NCBI RefSeq assembly: GCF_035958815.1
Contig: NZ_CP108383.1
Coordinates: 4,712,001-4,776,000 of the forward strand
Origin: Nocardia sp. NBC_01327
Lineage (GTDB): Bacteria; Actinomycetota; Actinomycetes; Mycobacteriales; Mycobacteriaceae
Reading direction: 5' to 3'
Length of the DNA stretch: 64,000 bases
Shown here piece by piece: positions 8,514 to 17,966 of this stretch (position 1 is the stretch's first letter; the number at the start of each line of letters is the position of its first letter). Position numbers and translations under genes: made by a program. The notes under the pieces were generated by a model, which worked only from the letters and a program-made list of their open reading frames with translations, was not told the DNA's origin and ran no database searches.

Positions 8514-10584
8514 AGCGGTGCGCGTGAGGTGAGTTCGGTCGTCCGGCCGCCGAACCTTGGGGTGCAAGAGTCGGGACGAGTACGCGTATAGCACCGTCGA
8601 TGTGTTCCACGGCAGATCCACTGTCGGCGACGGCAACCAGAGACACGCGGTCGGCGAGCGCGAACGTACCACCGTTGCGGTGTCGTCGCCGGAACTTCTT
8701 CCACTTCTTCCATACCGCGGGCAGCGAGCTCATGACCGCGTTCACGGACTCGGCCCAGCCCTCTTGTTCCAGGGTGTTCGACAGCACGGTAATGATGTCG
8801 TCAGGGACGCCAGCGGTGGGCTTGTGGGCGTCCAACCTCAACTCCTGGCGAGTGTAGAAGTCGTTCAGTGCTTCGCTCCAATCCGCGATGACGATTCGCG
8901 CAGCATTCTCGGCAGGCACGTCATGCAGGATGGTGAGGCGGTCGACGAGATATGCGCCGAGGGCGTCTGATTCGGCGGCTACCGATGCTTTGACCGCGTG
9001 CATGCCCGCGCGTGTGCGCGCGTAGTGGTGGAAGGACGCGGGATCGGTGAGGATGTCGGCAACCATGAGCAGGTCGGTGAGTGAGACGACCCACGTCGGC
9101 CGGTTGACGGAGCCCGATACCGCTAGTCCGCCGAATGCGAACGGATCGATGCGCTCGAACGTCACGATGACGGCGGTGCCACCAGCGATCCTAATCGGGA
9201 GTAGCTCGACCGGCCGTCCGTTCGCTGTGCGGCGGAACGAACGACCAGCCTCGTCCAGGATGTAGTTCAGGGCGCGATCGGTTTGGTCGAGTGCCTTGCC
9301 GAGGATCTCCTTGATTTTCTTGTCTACTCGGTCGGGGGCGCCTCGCCGTCCTGGATCGGTCAGTGCAATCGCTTTAGCTTCGACGGCAAGTGGCCACTCG
9401 GAGACGACGAGGGCGTCGATCTCGCCGTGCTGGCCGGAAGCGGGATCGTAGTGCTGCGTCGCGTGGACGCTGTCGATACCAAACACCCGCTCTAGTGCGC
9501 CGTTGACCAAGCGTTCGTGCGCGTCCTGGCGGTGCTTGTGGTATTTCTGCGGGTCGAAGCCATCGCGTTTGGGTTCCACCGCGAGGCGCTGGTGGATGGC
9601 GGCCGATAACGACCACAGGTCCGGAACGAAGTACGTCCCGTCATCGAGCTTGATACACGGGTGCGTGCGTGCCCGGTTCGGTTGACTAAGTGCCCGAAAC
9701 TCTGGTTGACAGCCGTAGGTCGCAGAGAAGAACTCCAGCATTGCGGTGACCTGCTCGATCGGAATGCCTGTGCTGGTCGCGACAGCATCTGGTGTCCACA
9801 GGGTGATGGCGTTCAGTGCGTCGAGCATCGCCATGGTGGATGCAGGGTCTGGGTTATCGCTGTCCAGTTCGATGGCCAACGCGTCGCGCGCGGCCGGAAA
9901 TGCCTGGTTCAACGCCCGCGCGTGCACTCTGGTCGACCGGACCACATCTGCGGGATCGAAACCGAGTGCGCGGATGTAATAGTCGCGGTGGCGCCCGAAA
10001 ACCTCGGTGTCGACATGTTCGAGATGCGTGGGGTAGCCGGGCATCCTGTCGCACTGATACTCCAGCCGCAACTGCTGAAGAAGCATCTCCCGATCCGGGC
10101 CATTGATGTCGGCTTTCGCAGTGAACTCGACGACCATGCGACCTTGGTCTGCGGCGAAGATGTCGCTGATCAGTGCTGCCACCTGCTGCGTTATATCCTG
10201 CGGGGTGTCGGCGTCCCCGTCGGCGGGTAGCGAAAGCGCGACGCCAACAAGGTATTCGACCTTCGCTGCCCATGTCGATGTCAGCTCGACATCGGCCAGA
10301 CTCTCGGTGCCGGTGATTCCGAGGGTCATCGCCGGAACCACCACGGAGTTGATCAGCTGGGTGAGGTCTCGACCTACCATCAGCTCGCGGAGTTCCTCGA
10401 CTAGCGTGGGCAGCTTGTCCGCCTTTGCCCGGAGCCGCTCCAGCTGCTCCCTAATGAGAGTGTCACGCTCGGGTCCCGGCGAAAGTAACCTCCGTACCGT
10501 GCCGGCGTCGGCAGCCTCCGTCGATTCAATGAGGCTCTCGAAGTCGATCATGCGGTCTTGCGGGAACCCACCAAACCTCGTCAC
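8512..10584 (-). CDS. Large protein with a PD-(D/E)XK nuclease-like motif
   Basis: A 690-residue soluble protein; GTG start behind AGGATCGGCGCT. Residues 388-404 read GEID, then VVSEWPLAVEAK, which matches the D-(x)n-E-x-K core of restriction-endonuclease-like folds (D390, E402, K404), with a supporting Glu upstream near 357. The N-terminal 370 residues are helical and unassigned. It lies 128 bases downstream of cysS on the same strand and may be transcribed separately. The architecture resembles stand-alone nuclease-type defence or repair proteins, but I cannot name a system. A non-catalytic NERD-like domain is an alternative. Confidence 0.55.
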   Translation of the reverse strand: MTRFGGFPQDRMIDFESLIESTEAADAGTVRRLLSPGPERDTLIREQLERLRAKADKLPTLVEELRELMVGRDLTQLINSVVVPAMTLGITGTESLADVELTSTWAAKVEYLVGVALSLPADGDADTPQDITQQVAALISDIFAADQGRMVVEFTAKADINGPDREMLLQQLRLEYQCDRMPGYPTHLEHVDTEVFGRHRDYYIRALGFDPADVVRSTRVHARALNQAFPAARDALAIELDSDNPDPASTMAMLDALNAITLWTPDAVATSTGIPIEQVTAMLEFFSATYGCQPEFRALSQPNRARTHPCIKLDDGTYFVPDLWSLSAAIHQRLAVEPKRDGFDPQKYHKHRQDAHERLVNGALERVFGIDSVHATQHYDPASGQHGEIDALVVSEWPLAVEAKAIALTDPGRRGAPDRVDKKIKEILGKALDQTDRALNYILDEAGRSFRRTANGRPVELLPIRIAGGTAVIVTFERIDPFAFGGLAVSGSVNRPTWVVSLTDLLMVADILTDPASFHHYARTRAGMHAVKASVAAESDALGAYLVDRLTILHDVPAENAARIVIADWSEALNDFYTRQELRLDAHKPTAGVPDDIITVLSNTLEQEGWAESVNAVMSSLPAVWKKWKKFRRRHRNGGTFALADRVSLVAVADSGSAVEHIDGAIRVLVPTLAPQGSAAGRPNSPHAHR

Positions 10585-10712
10585 AGCGCCGATCCTAAAG
10601 GTTGGCCAGACATGTCGGGGGCAGTCGGATGATCCACCTCAGCAGCAGGAGCTATAGCCACAGGTTCGTCCGGCACGGTGAGCGTCGTGGCATTAAGCGA
10701 GGGATGTGTCGC

Positions 10713-12131
10713 TCATCTGCGAAGTGTCCAATTCGCATCGTCGGGTGTGTCGGTCACGGCGATACCAGCAGCGGCCAGGCGGTCTCGCACTTCGTCGGCG
10801 GTGAGCCAGTCCTTGGCTGCGCGGGCGGCGTCACGTTGCTCAAGTTGGGCCGCTACCAGCACATCGAGTGCATGACCGGTGACGTCGACCATGCCGGTGT
10901 CGCGACGGTTCCAATGCGGGTCCAAGGGGTCTACCCCGAGAATGTCGAGCATCCTGCGCACCTGAGCGGCGATGTCGGTGGCTGCGGCCGTGTCCTTGCT
11001 GTCGAGCGCCTTGTTGCCTGAGGTTACGAGGTTGTGGATCTCGGCCAAGGCCTTGGGTATTGAGAGATCGTCGTCCAGCGCAACGGCGAACGCGCCGGTC
11101 CATTCACCCAGTGGCACCGCTCCTGCGATGTCACGGACCTTGTGCACGAAGGCTTCCAGCCGTCGGTAGGCGGTGGCGGCATCGTCGAGTGCTTGCTCGG
11201 AGTACTCCAGCATGGAGCGGTAATGCGCGCTGCCGAGGTAGTAGCGAAGTTCCACTGCGCGTACTCGGGTGAGCATGTTGGGTACCGAGAGGACGTTGCC
11301 CAGTGATTTCGACATCTTTTCCCCGCCCAGGCTTACCCACCCGTTGTGGAGCCAGTAGCGGGCGAAACCGTCACCGGCGGCTCGAGATTGGGCGATCTCG
11401 TTTTCGTGGTGGGGGAATATCAGATCGATTCCGCCGCAGTGGATGTCGAATTCGGCACCGAGGTAGGTGGTGGCCATCGCGGAGCATTCCACATGCCAGC
11501 CGGGTCGTCCCGGTCCCCAGGGTGACGGCCATGTCGGCTCACCGGGTTTCGCTGCCTTCCAGAGCGTGAAGTCGCGTGGATCGTGTTTGCCCATACCGGC
11601 GCTCTCGCCTTGCTGCACGTCGTCGAGCTTGTGCCCGGACAGCAAGCCGTAATCGGCGTAGCTGCGAACGTCGAAATACACGTTGCCGCAAGCGGAGTAG
11701 GCGTGGCCGGCATCGATGAGTCGCGCCATCAGCTCGATCATCTGGGTGATGTGCTCGGTCGCGCGGGGCTGCGCGGACGGTGGCAGTACGCCGAGTTCGT
11801 CATAGGCGCGGTCGAAGGCGCGTTCGTAGGTGGTGGCCCATTCCCACCAGGGGCGTCCGGCGTCGGCGGCTTTGTCCAAAATTTTGTCGTTGACGTCGGT
11901 GACGTTGCGTACGAAGGCAACCTCGTAGTTGTTGGCCTGCAACCACCGTCGCAGCACATCGAAGGCGACTCCGCAGCGCACATGCCCGATATGCGGTTCG
12001 CCCTGCACGGTGGCGCCGCAGAGATACACCGACGCACGGCCAGGGATGAGCGGGGTGAAATCGCGCAGGGTCCGCGTCACGGTGTCGAACAGGCGCAGCG
12101 TCATGGCCGAGGATGTTACCGGTGCCATCAC
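10713..12131 (-). CDS. cysS: Cysteine--tRNA ligase
   Basis: A 472-residue class I synthetase of normal CysRS length. Visible signatures are the zinc Cys in VYLCGATV, the HIGH motif (EPHIGHVR), HVECSAM, FPHHENE and KMSKS (GGEKMSKSLGNV), followed by a C-terminal anticodon-binding region. It should charge tRNA-Cys with cysteine in the cytoplasm. The start overlaps the end of the aminomutase-like gene; GTG 12131, ATG 12128 and ATG 12104 (MTLRLFD) are all possible. A shorter relative, the mycothiol ligase MshC, lacks the anticodon domain, so CysRS is favoured. Its place in an accessory cluster suggests a second copy beside a housekeeping one elsewhere, for resistance or a pathway-specific use; that is inference. 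Confidence 0.9.
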   Translation of the reverse strand: MMAPVTSSAMTLRLFDTVTRTLRDFTPLIPGRASVYLCGATVQGEPHIGHVRCGVAFDVLRRWLQANNYEVAFVRNVTDVNDKILDKAADAGRPWWEWATTYERAFDRAYDELGVLPPSAQPRATEHITQMIELMARLIDAGHAYSACGNVYFDVRSYADYGLLSGHKLDDVQQGESAGMGKHDPRDFTLWKAAKPGEPTWPSPWGPGRPGWHVECSAMATTYLGAEFDIHCGGIDLIFPHHENEIAQSRAAGDGFARYWLHNGWVSLGGEKMSKSLGNVLSVPNMLTRVRAVELRYYLGSAHYRSMLEYSEQALDDAATAYRRLEAFVHKVRDIAGAVPLGEWTGAFAVALDDDLSIPKALAEIHNLVTSGNKALDSKDTAAATDIAAQVRRMLDILGVDPLDPHWNRRDTGMVDVTGHALDVLVAAQLEQRDAARAAKDWLTADEVRDRLAAAGIAVTDTPDDANWTLRR

Positions 12132-13557
12132 CGGTCCGTCGCTGCCATCGGTGAATGCCGAATCGTGTTCTCGGGTGCGGAAACCCGGCCGTCGTCATGG
12201 TCGCCCGCCCACCATCGGCGGCCTTCCGGTGGGAGCGTGTCGAGTGGGTCGTAGAACTCGTGCAGACGGGTCAGCGCCTCGGAGTCGTCGACTTCTGCCA
12301 TGGTGCGATAGTTCTTGGACCAGTAGGAAATTCCCCGTATCCGGTCGTAGTAGCACGGCTGGTGCACCCATCGTTTGCCGACGAAGGGCACGTCACACAC
12401 GATCCGCGGGGTTGCGAAGCCCGGGAGATAGCCCATGATGTCCAGTTGCAGGGCCTGCGCTTGGGCTACCGAGGTTCGCCAGTGCTCGCTGAACGGGATC
12501 ATGTCGCACATGTAGATGTAATAGGGCATCACTGCGGCTTGGTCGAGCAACGCGAAGGACAGATCGAGCAGAGCCTGCGCGCTGTCGTTGACCGATCGCA
12601 GCAGCACTGCCTGATTGCGAATGTCCCGTAACCCTGCTTCCAGGAGGCGACGGGCTGCGGCACACACGCTCGGGGTGATCTGCTGGGCGGCGTTGGCGTG
12701 AGTGTGCAGGGACAGCTGGACTCCGCGAAGGTGCGCGGTGCCGGCCAATCGTGCGATACCCGAGACGAGGTGTTCGTCGGCCCAGTGCTGGGGCAGACCG
12801 ATCAGCGCCTTGCTCGCAAGGCGAATGTCGCGGATGGAATCGATCTCCAGCAGCTCGTTGACGAATGCTTCGACCCGCGGCCATGGCATATGTTGGCGAG
12901 GTCTCCGCCGGAGACCACCACGTCCCGCACGGCCGGCGTCGCTCGCAGATAGGTGAGCATCGCATCGAGTCGCGCTTGTGGTTTGAGCGCGAAACCGGAC
13001 TTGCTGATCTGCGCGGTGGAAGTGCCGACCAGATCCATCCGCGTGCAGTGTCCGCAGTACTGCGGACAGGTGGATACCACCTCGGCCAGCACCTTGGTCG
13101 GATACCGGTGGGTCAAACCCTCGACCGCCCACATATCACGCTCGTGCAGCGAGTCCCGTTCAGCACGAGGATGGGACACGAAATCGGTCTGCCGATCGGA
13201 GAATATCGGCAGCATGTAGCGCCGGACCGGATCTCGGCGGAAGGCATCGGTGAGGCTCCCAGGTCCACAGACCGGGGCCTCGGCGGCGATCGTGTTGACC
13301 ATGTGCGGGGTGATCAACATCGACATGGTCGCGCGCTCGCGTTGATCACGTGCCAGATCAGCGAAGAAGGAGTCGCTGACAAGGTCCGCGGTGACATCGC
13401 GGAGTTGACCGAGGTTCTTGAGGCAATGGGCGCGTTGCCACTGCGGCGAATTCCACTCCCGCGCAGTCGTTTTACGCCAGCCAGGAAATCGCCGGTGGTC
13501 GGGCTCCTGAGTGATTCGCCGTCGGTAGGAGTAGGGCTGGAGCAGATCGGGAGACAT
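12128..13557 (-). pseudogene. Lysine 2,3-aminomutase-like radical SAM gene, apparently frameshifted
   Basis: The first part (start ATG 13557 behind GAGGA) includes the radical SAM cluster motif CPQYCGHCTRMD and runs to VVVSGGDLAN. At about 12886-12891 the frame breaks (ANICHG); coding continues in another frame as MPWPRVEAFVNELLEI and then through VQLSLHTHAN and MPYYIYMCDM to 12128. Removing two bases from the ATAT in AACATATGCC restores ANMPWPRVEAF. Family members move an amino group between the alpha and beta carbons of lysine or a related amino acid using SAM, PLP and a 4Fe-4S cluster. The intact version would be about 475 residues. The end overlaps the cysS start, showing tight coupling. 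Confidence 0.75.
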
Positions 13558-13626
13558 TCGTCCTCGCAGTGCTTTCGCTGGGGTAGGCACGTGTCCGTCG
13601 CTGGCGGCGCTTGGCTGCGACCGGTG

Positions 13627-15096
13627 TCAGCTATCGGTGACCTGGTTGAGCAGCCGGGCAGCTTCGTCGGCGCGTTGATTGATGGTGATTGCGAGAGAGT
13701 CGATCTGGTCGGTGAAGAATCCGTCAGCGCCGATCAGTGCGGCTTCGGCCGTTCCCAATCCGCTGAACAGTCGTGAGGCGAAGCGGTGGTTGGCGGTATG
13801 TCGGTGTCCGGAAGCGTCGAGAATCTTGTCGATCGACACGGCATGGTCGCGGGGGTGCCAGATGTAGCGCTGGAGGCGGAAGCGCAGTTCGACGGGGCCC
13901 AGTTCCCACCATGCGGAACGGATTCCGAGTTCATCGTGGGTGATGCCGGAGTAGTCCTGTGTGTTGCGCAGATGCACGCGTTCATACAGCGCCAGCAGCT
14001 CGTGCAGACTTTCGTGGTTGCCCGGCGGTTCACCGTGCTGAGCAACAGTGTCCGCAGCCGGAACCGCTTGTGGCGGTAGCCCTTTGCGGCCTCGATCCAA
14101 GGCGTGCAAGATCTGAGGCCGGTAGGCCCACCATTCCGCCATGACCACGTGGGCGAGGTTTTCACGGATGGAGCGCTCGGAACGCAGCGGTGTGTTATCC
14201 AGCAACGCGTCCGGGACACCGACGAACAGCGACTGGAATTCGCGGTACGCGAACCGGTGCTGGCCCAGCAGCCGGTACGTGTCGTTGAATTGTGGTCCGT
14301 GCTTTGCCCGTTCACGCTCGGCGGTGACCGCGAAATCGCACAGTTCTTGATAGCCCTGAAGGACAACTTCACGCAGACAGTCCGAGTACCACTGCCAGTC
14401 GCCGGCCCCAGGTTTTCCTACCCAGTCTTTCATCAGAAGCTCGTCAGGCACTGTGGCGACAGTCTGGGCGAAGCGCTCGACAGCGATCGCGAGGGGAGAT
14501 GTCGTCACCTGACGATGACGGTCCCACGTTGATTCGATCACACCGCCGTTGCGGGCGACTTTGCGCCACCGTGTGGCTTCCTCCACCGTGACGCGATCGG
14601 TGGAGTGGCGCGTGATCGCCTCGTCGAAGAGCCTGATCGACTCGCCGTGCTTCTTCTTCCGCAGCGCCGCTTTGCCCCGTCCGACGAGCAACTGAGCTTT
14701 GAAGCTCTCCGGTGTCAGATGACCAGGGGTGTCGTGGAAGACGGTCTGGTAGCCGACGGACAACCGCGTGCGACGCGGTGCCCCGTTCCATTCGTGGTAT
14801 CGCGTCTGGTCGGGTGCGAGCAATTGGATGGTCGGTGACCAGATGTAGATGTGGTTATTGATGATGTCCGTGGCCGCCTGGTCCGGAGCGGTGGTGACTA
14901 CCCGAACCGGGAAGGTGTGCTCGGCGATGTCGCGGGCAACGTCGGAATCGGAGTAGATATCCCGATCATGACCTCGGCAGCCGGAGCATTCCGGTGAGTG
15001 CAAATCCAGAAGGACCGGCTTGTCTTCGACCTCGGATCGCTTCAATAGCGTGTGAAAATCGTGCTGATTTGCCCATTGAACTATCAATGTACTCAT
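13627..15096 (-). CDS. Thioredoxin-like / DinB-like fusion protein
   Basis: A 489-residue protein if started at ATG 15096; an extension to 15630 is Arg/Pro-rich and overlaps another gene, so it was discarded. Residues 20-140 look like a thioredoxin fold with a CxxC site (SPECSGCRGHD, C37 and C40). A linker with helical repeats follows (GKAALRKKKHGESIRLFDEA). The rest contains a DinB-like four-helix bundle (LRSERSIRENLAHVVMAEWW and WHPRDHAVSIDKIL, with spaced His). DinB-fold proteins include thiol-dependent transferases such as mycothiol-dependent enzymes. With the CxxC domain this suggests thiol or redox chemistry. No strong ribosome binding site is visible. It is 69 bases upstream of the aminomutase-like gene on the same strand. 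Confidence 0.65.
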   Translation of the reverse strand: MSTLIVQWANQHDFHTLLKRSEVEDKPVLLDLHSPECSGCRGHDRDIYSDSDVARDIAEHTFPVRVVTTAPDQAATDIINNHIYIWSPTIQLLAPDQTRYHEWNGAPRRTRLSVGYQTVFHDTPGHLTPESFKAQLLVGRGKAALRKKKHGESIRLFDEAITRHSTDRVTVEEATRWRKVARNGGVIESTWDRHRQVTTSPLAIAVERFAQTVATVPDELLMKDWVGKPGAGDWQWYSDCLREVVLQGYQELCDFAVTAERERAKHGPQFNDTYRLLGQHRFAYREFQSLFVGVPDALLDNTPLRSERSIRENLAHVVMAEWWAYRPQILHALDRGRKGLPPQAVPAADTVAQHGEPPGNHESLHELLALYERVHLRNTQDYSGITHDELGIRSAWWELGPVELRFRLQRYIWHPRDHAVSIDKILDASGHRHTANHRFASRLFSGLGTAEAALIGADGFFTDQIDSLAITINQRADEAARLLNQVTDS

Positions 15097-15266
15097 CCAT
15101 TCGGCGTGAGTCTGTTGCGGACGCTGTCCTGTGGCCGGAGTCGATCGGTCTGATTTCCTTCGAGGGCGATCGATCGCGCGCCTTGTATGCCGTCGCTTGT
15201 TGTCATGAGTTGCGTAGCAAGGCAAAGGAATTGGCGAAATTGTCGAGCATCTTGTGGCGATGTCGT

Positions 15267-15554
15267 TCAACGGTGTTGTGGCGGCTCGTCTCCGCTGCCT
15301 TCTCCGGGTCCTGTGGCGGCGGTGGGTTCGTTTCCTGTGCACCGTTCGGGGTGTGCCGCACGGAATCGGGCTATCACGCCGTCGATTTCGGCTTGAGTTC
15401 CCGCATTCCCGGGTTGCGTTCGTAGCTCGCTGATGATGTCGGCCAACGTGCCGGGGTCCGCGCGGCTGGCATCGCGCAAGATCGCTTCCACCTCGACGTG
15501 CCTGTCCTGCGAGCGTGCTCGGCGGGGAATCAGGCGTCGTCCGTTGTCGTTCAC
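15267..15554 (-). CDS. Small hypothetical protein heading the minus-strand cluster
   Basis: A 95-residue protein starting at GTG 15554 with GGAGGTGG just upstream, a strong site that decides the start. It is charged and helical (VEVEAILRDA, TLADIISELR, then IARFRAAHP) with a disordered Gly/Pro/Glu-rich tail. It is the first gene of the minus-strand cluster, divergent from the HTH-phosphoribosyltransferase gene across about 230 bases. Function unknown; a small partner or regulator is possible. Confidence 0.5.
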   Translation of the reverse strand: MNDNGRRLIPRRARSQDRHVEVEAILRDASRADPGTLADIISELRTQPGNAGTQAEIDGVIARFRAAHPERCTGNEPTAATGPGEGSGDEPPQHR

Positions 15555-15782
15555 ATGCCACCTCCGGATGGGATGTCATCTCCTGCACTGGTTTTCGGGT
15601 GAGTTGTTTGGTGTTCACCAACCGTCGCATTCGTACCGGCCCCTGACACCTGCCTGACAGTGCGACAGCCGTCGGATTCTTGGGCTACTCTGACCTGCAG
15701 TTTTCGCGTAAGCGCCGGTCTTGCCCATCGCGATGGGTAATCTGAGGGCCGTGCAGGTTCCGGGTGTGCAGGAGTGGGTGCC

Positions 15783-16946
15783 GTGGAAGCTTCATCGGGG
15801 CAGTCGAATACGAGCGCGCAGATGATCCAGCCCCCGACTCCGCAGGCACGGGGCCGGGAGATGGCCGCCGTCGGCAAGAAGCTCTGGACCACCCTGGGGT
15901 CGGTCACGCGCGCAGCGACGGAGTTGATGGCCCTGTACCAGGATGTGCCGAGTCTGCAGGCATACCGATACGCCGCCGGCCTGTCGCAGGATCAGGCCGC
16001 TGAGAGGTACAACGAGAGTACCGGCAACCAGACCAGCCTCGGGGGCACCTCCATCAACGCCTGGGAAACCTGGGCCCGCGGGCGCGGGCGCGGCTCACCG
16101 CCCTCGTTATCGAGCATCTTGATCCTGTGCGCCGCGTACGGCCGGGGCCCCTTCGGCGTGGCCGAAGAGAATATTTCGCCCACCGAGCTCATCGCCGAAG
16201 CCTACGAACGCCTACCGATCGAGGACCAACTGTCCCTCAAACAGTTCACCCTCGGCTCCCAACCCGAGTCTGCGTACCGGCCGCCGAGAACAACCCCAAC
16301 GTCGCATGGCCTGCTCGCAACCCCGTCGGGCAGATCGACCGGTCAGGTAGGCGAGGAGTTCGTGCTGTCAGTGCCGACCGTCGAACATGGCAATCCTGAT
16401 ATCTGTGTCTTCGCCCTGCCCAACCCACGTCCAGGCCAGCTGTTGGATCTGACGTGGGAGACGTTCGGGTACGGGCTGGAGCAGCTTTCGGTCCAGATCA
16501 AGAATGTGGGACGACGCCTCGATGTCGATGTGTGCTTCGGTGTGAACGAGGCCGGCCTCGTCATGGCAACCTTCATGGCATCATCGCGGTTCTCGCGCTG
16601 CAAGATCGGTTACCTGCGCTGCAACAAGATCCGCGACGGCATCGACCTGGATGACGCCTCCTTCTTCCCCGACGCACCGGCCACCCCCACGATCGTTATC
16701 TGCGATTTCGAGGTCAAACACGCCGACGTCGTCGGCTACCTCGCCCATCAGCTGCGTGTGAGATACCCGAACGCCGAACTGTACTTCGCGGTATTCGGGG
16801 CAATGACCAAAAGCCGCGGCCTGACAGTGGAAAGCTTCGACGACCTGACCGGCGCGAAAATCATGCGCGCCGCAGGTTTCGAGGCCATCTTCATCGCCGC
16901 CACCATGAACCCGCCGGGAATCGAACCCCCTATGGAGCTGCGATGA
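15783..16946 (+). CDS. HTH regulator fused to a phosphoribosyltransferase-like domain
   Basis: A 387-residue protein; GTG 15783 is chosen because CAGGAG lies eight bases upstream (15774 is an alternative). Residues 35-100 look like an XRE-type helix-turn-helix (YRYAAGLSQDQAAERY, SINAWETWARG). Residues 220-370 resemble a type I phosphoribosyltransferase: LTWETFGYGLEQLSVQI, VDVCFGVNEAGLVMATFMA, and IVICDFEVKHADVVGYL in place of the PRPP-loop DDxxxTG, which is altered here. This suggests a nucleotide- or PRPP-sensing regulator rather than an enzyme (compare PurR-type repressors, known biology). It heads the plus-strand trio and faces the minus-strand cluster, so it may control both. Confidence 0.6.
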   Translation: MEASSGQSNTSAQMIQPPTPQARGREMAAVGKKLWTTLGSVTRAATELMALYQDVPSLQAYRYAAGLSQDQAAERYNESTGNQTSLGGTSINAWETWARGRGRGSPPSLSSILILCAAYGRGPFGVAEENISPTELIAEAYERLPIEDQLSLKQFTLGSQPESAYRPPRTTPTSHGLLATPSGRSTGQVGEEFVLSVPTVEHGNPDICVFALPNPRPGQLLDLTWETFGYGLEQLSVQIKNVGRRLDVDVCFGVNEAGLVMATFMASSRFSRCKIGYLRCNKIRDGIDLDDASFFPDAPATPTIVICDFEVKHADVVGYLAHQLRVRYPNAELYFAVFGAMTKSRGLTVESFDDLTGAKIMRAAGFEAIFIAATMNPPGIEPPMELR

Positions 16947-16968
16947 CACAGTCGAAAGGTGACCCTCA

Positions 16969-17898
16969 ATGATCACTGGGGCAACGAACACCGAACTCGC
17001 ACACCACATCGCCGACCTGGTGCGCCAGATGATCACCGAAATCCGCCCCCGCCTGATCGACGCCGCCCTGACCGGTCACCGGGCGGAGAACGAGAACCTG
17101 CGCCACAGCGACAACTTCCTCTCCGACTACGACCTGTGGATGCACCACCGCTACAAAGAGCTACTGGCACAAAAGATCCCCTCATTCGTCTACGCCTCCG
17201 AGGAAGCCGACCCCGAGGTCATCGGCCCGGACCCGGACCCCGACCTGTGCGTGCTGGTCGACCCGCTCGACACCAGCGAGCTGGCCGTACGCGGCCTCTA
17301 CGGATACACCCACGTCCTGATCTACTCACGCGAACTGGCACGGCCCGTGGCTGCGGTGGTCGGCGACATCTTCCACCACATCCAGATCTACCTCGCGGCC
17401 ATGGACGAAGCAGGAAACGACCGAGCACACATGATCACCGCAGACGGAGCCCGGCACGCTCTCGACCGACCATCGCACGCCTCACTGCCCGACGCATTGG
17501 TCACCAACTACCTCATGCGACCTGCGCAACGATTCCAGCCATTGGCCCAACAACAAGAATTTCTGAAAGCGTTGAGCGCCACGGCCGGGAGCGGAAAAGC
17601 GAACGGACGCATCGGAGTCGATTTCGGATCGATCGGCTTATGTCACGTAGCGGCCGGATTCTCCGATGCCATGATCGAATTCGCCAAAGGCTTCGCCATC
17701 TGGGACCTGTCGCCAGGGCACTACATCCTGCACGCCGCAGGCGGTATCGTGACCGACCTCGACGGCAGAGATATCCCACTGGACTACTGTTTGAACTCGA
17801 TGTCCGACATCAACAAAGCCATGAACACACGTCAGAAATTCATTGCCGCCGGAAACCGCAACCTGGCTCGCGAAATCCAGTCCACATTGCGTCCGTGA
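16969..17898 (+). CDS. Inositol-monophosphatase-family phosphatase
   Basis: A 309-residue protein, ATG behind GAAAGGTGACC, 22 bases after the regulator. The Mg2+-binding motifs of the superfamily are present: SEEAD (E78, E79), VDPLDTSEL (D98, D101, T102) and IWDLSPGHYILHAAGG (W245, D246). The family removes phosphate from inositol phosphates, fructose bisphosphate, histidinol phosphate or 3'-phosphoadenosine nucleotides, and the substrate cannot be read from sequence. Residues between the motifs are unusual (HHRYKELLAQ), and it is longer than most housekeeping members. It should act in the same pathway as the oxidoreductase that follows. Confidence 0.85.
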   Translation: MITGATNTELAHHIADLVRQMITEIRPRLIDAALTGHRAENENLRHSDNFLSDYDLWMHHRYKELLAQKIPSFVYASEEADPEVIGPDPDPDLCVLVDPLDTSELAVRGLYGYTHVLIYSRELARPVAAVVGDIFHHIQIYLAAMDEAGNDRAHMITADGARHALDRPSHASLPDALVTNYLMRPAQRFQPLAQQQEFLKALSATAGSGKANGRIGVDFGSIGLCHVAAGFSDAMIEFAKGFAIWDLSPGHYILHAAGGIVTDLDGRDIPLDYCLNSMSDINKAMNTRQKFIAAGNRNLAREIQSTLRP

Positions 17899-17966
17899 AT
17901 CACAGTTCCCGGCATAGCCGGACCGCAGCTGCGGAAGGCCGGATCTTCGGTGTCAAGGGGAGTGAG

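Noticed and set aside
10713..12131. MshC (mycothiol ligase) instead of CysRS
   Set aside because: Length of 472 residues and a C-terminal anticodon-binding region fit CysRS.
12128..13132. EF-P-modification operon (EpmA/EpmB-like) reading of the aminomutase-synthetase pair
   Set aside because: The synthetase is full-length CysRS with an anticodon domain, not a truncated LysRS; kept only as an analogy.
15097..15630. N-terminal extension of the thioredoxin-DinB protein
   Set aside because: Arg-rich and overlaps the small gene at 15267-15554, which has a strong ribosome binding site.
16959..17966. Long N-terminal extension of the Gfo/Idh/MocA protein
   Set aside because: Lies in a shadow frame of the phosphatase gene; the Rossmann fold begins at ATG 17967 with a good ribosome binding site.
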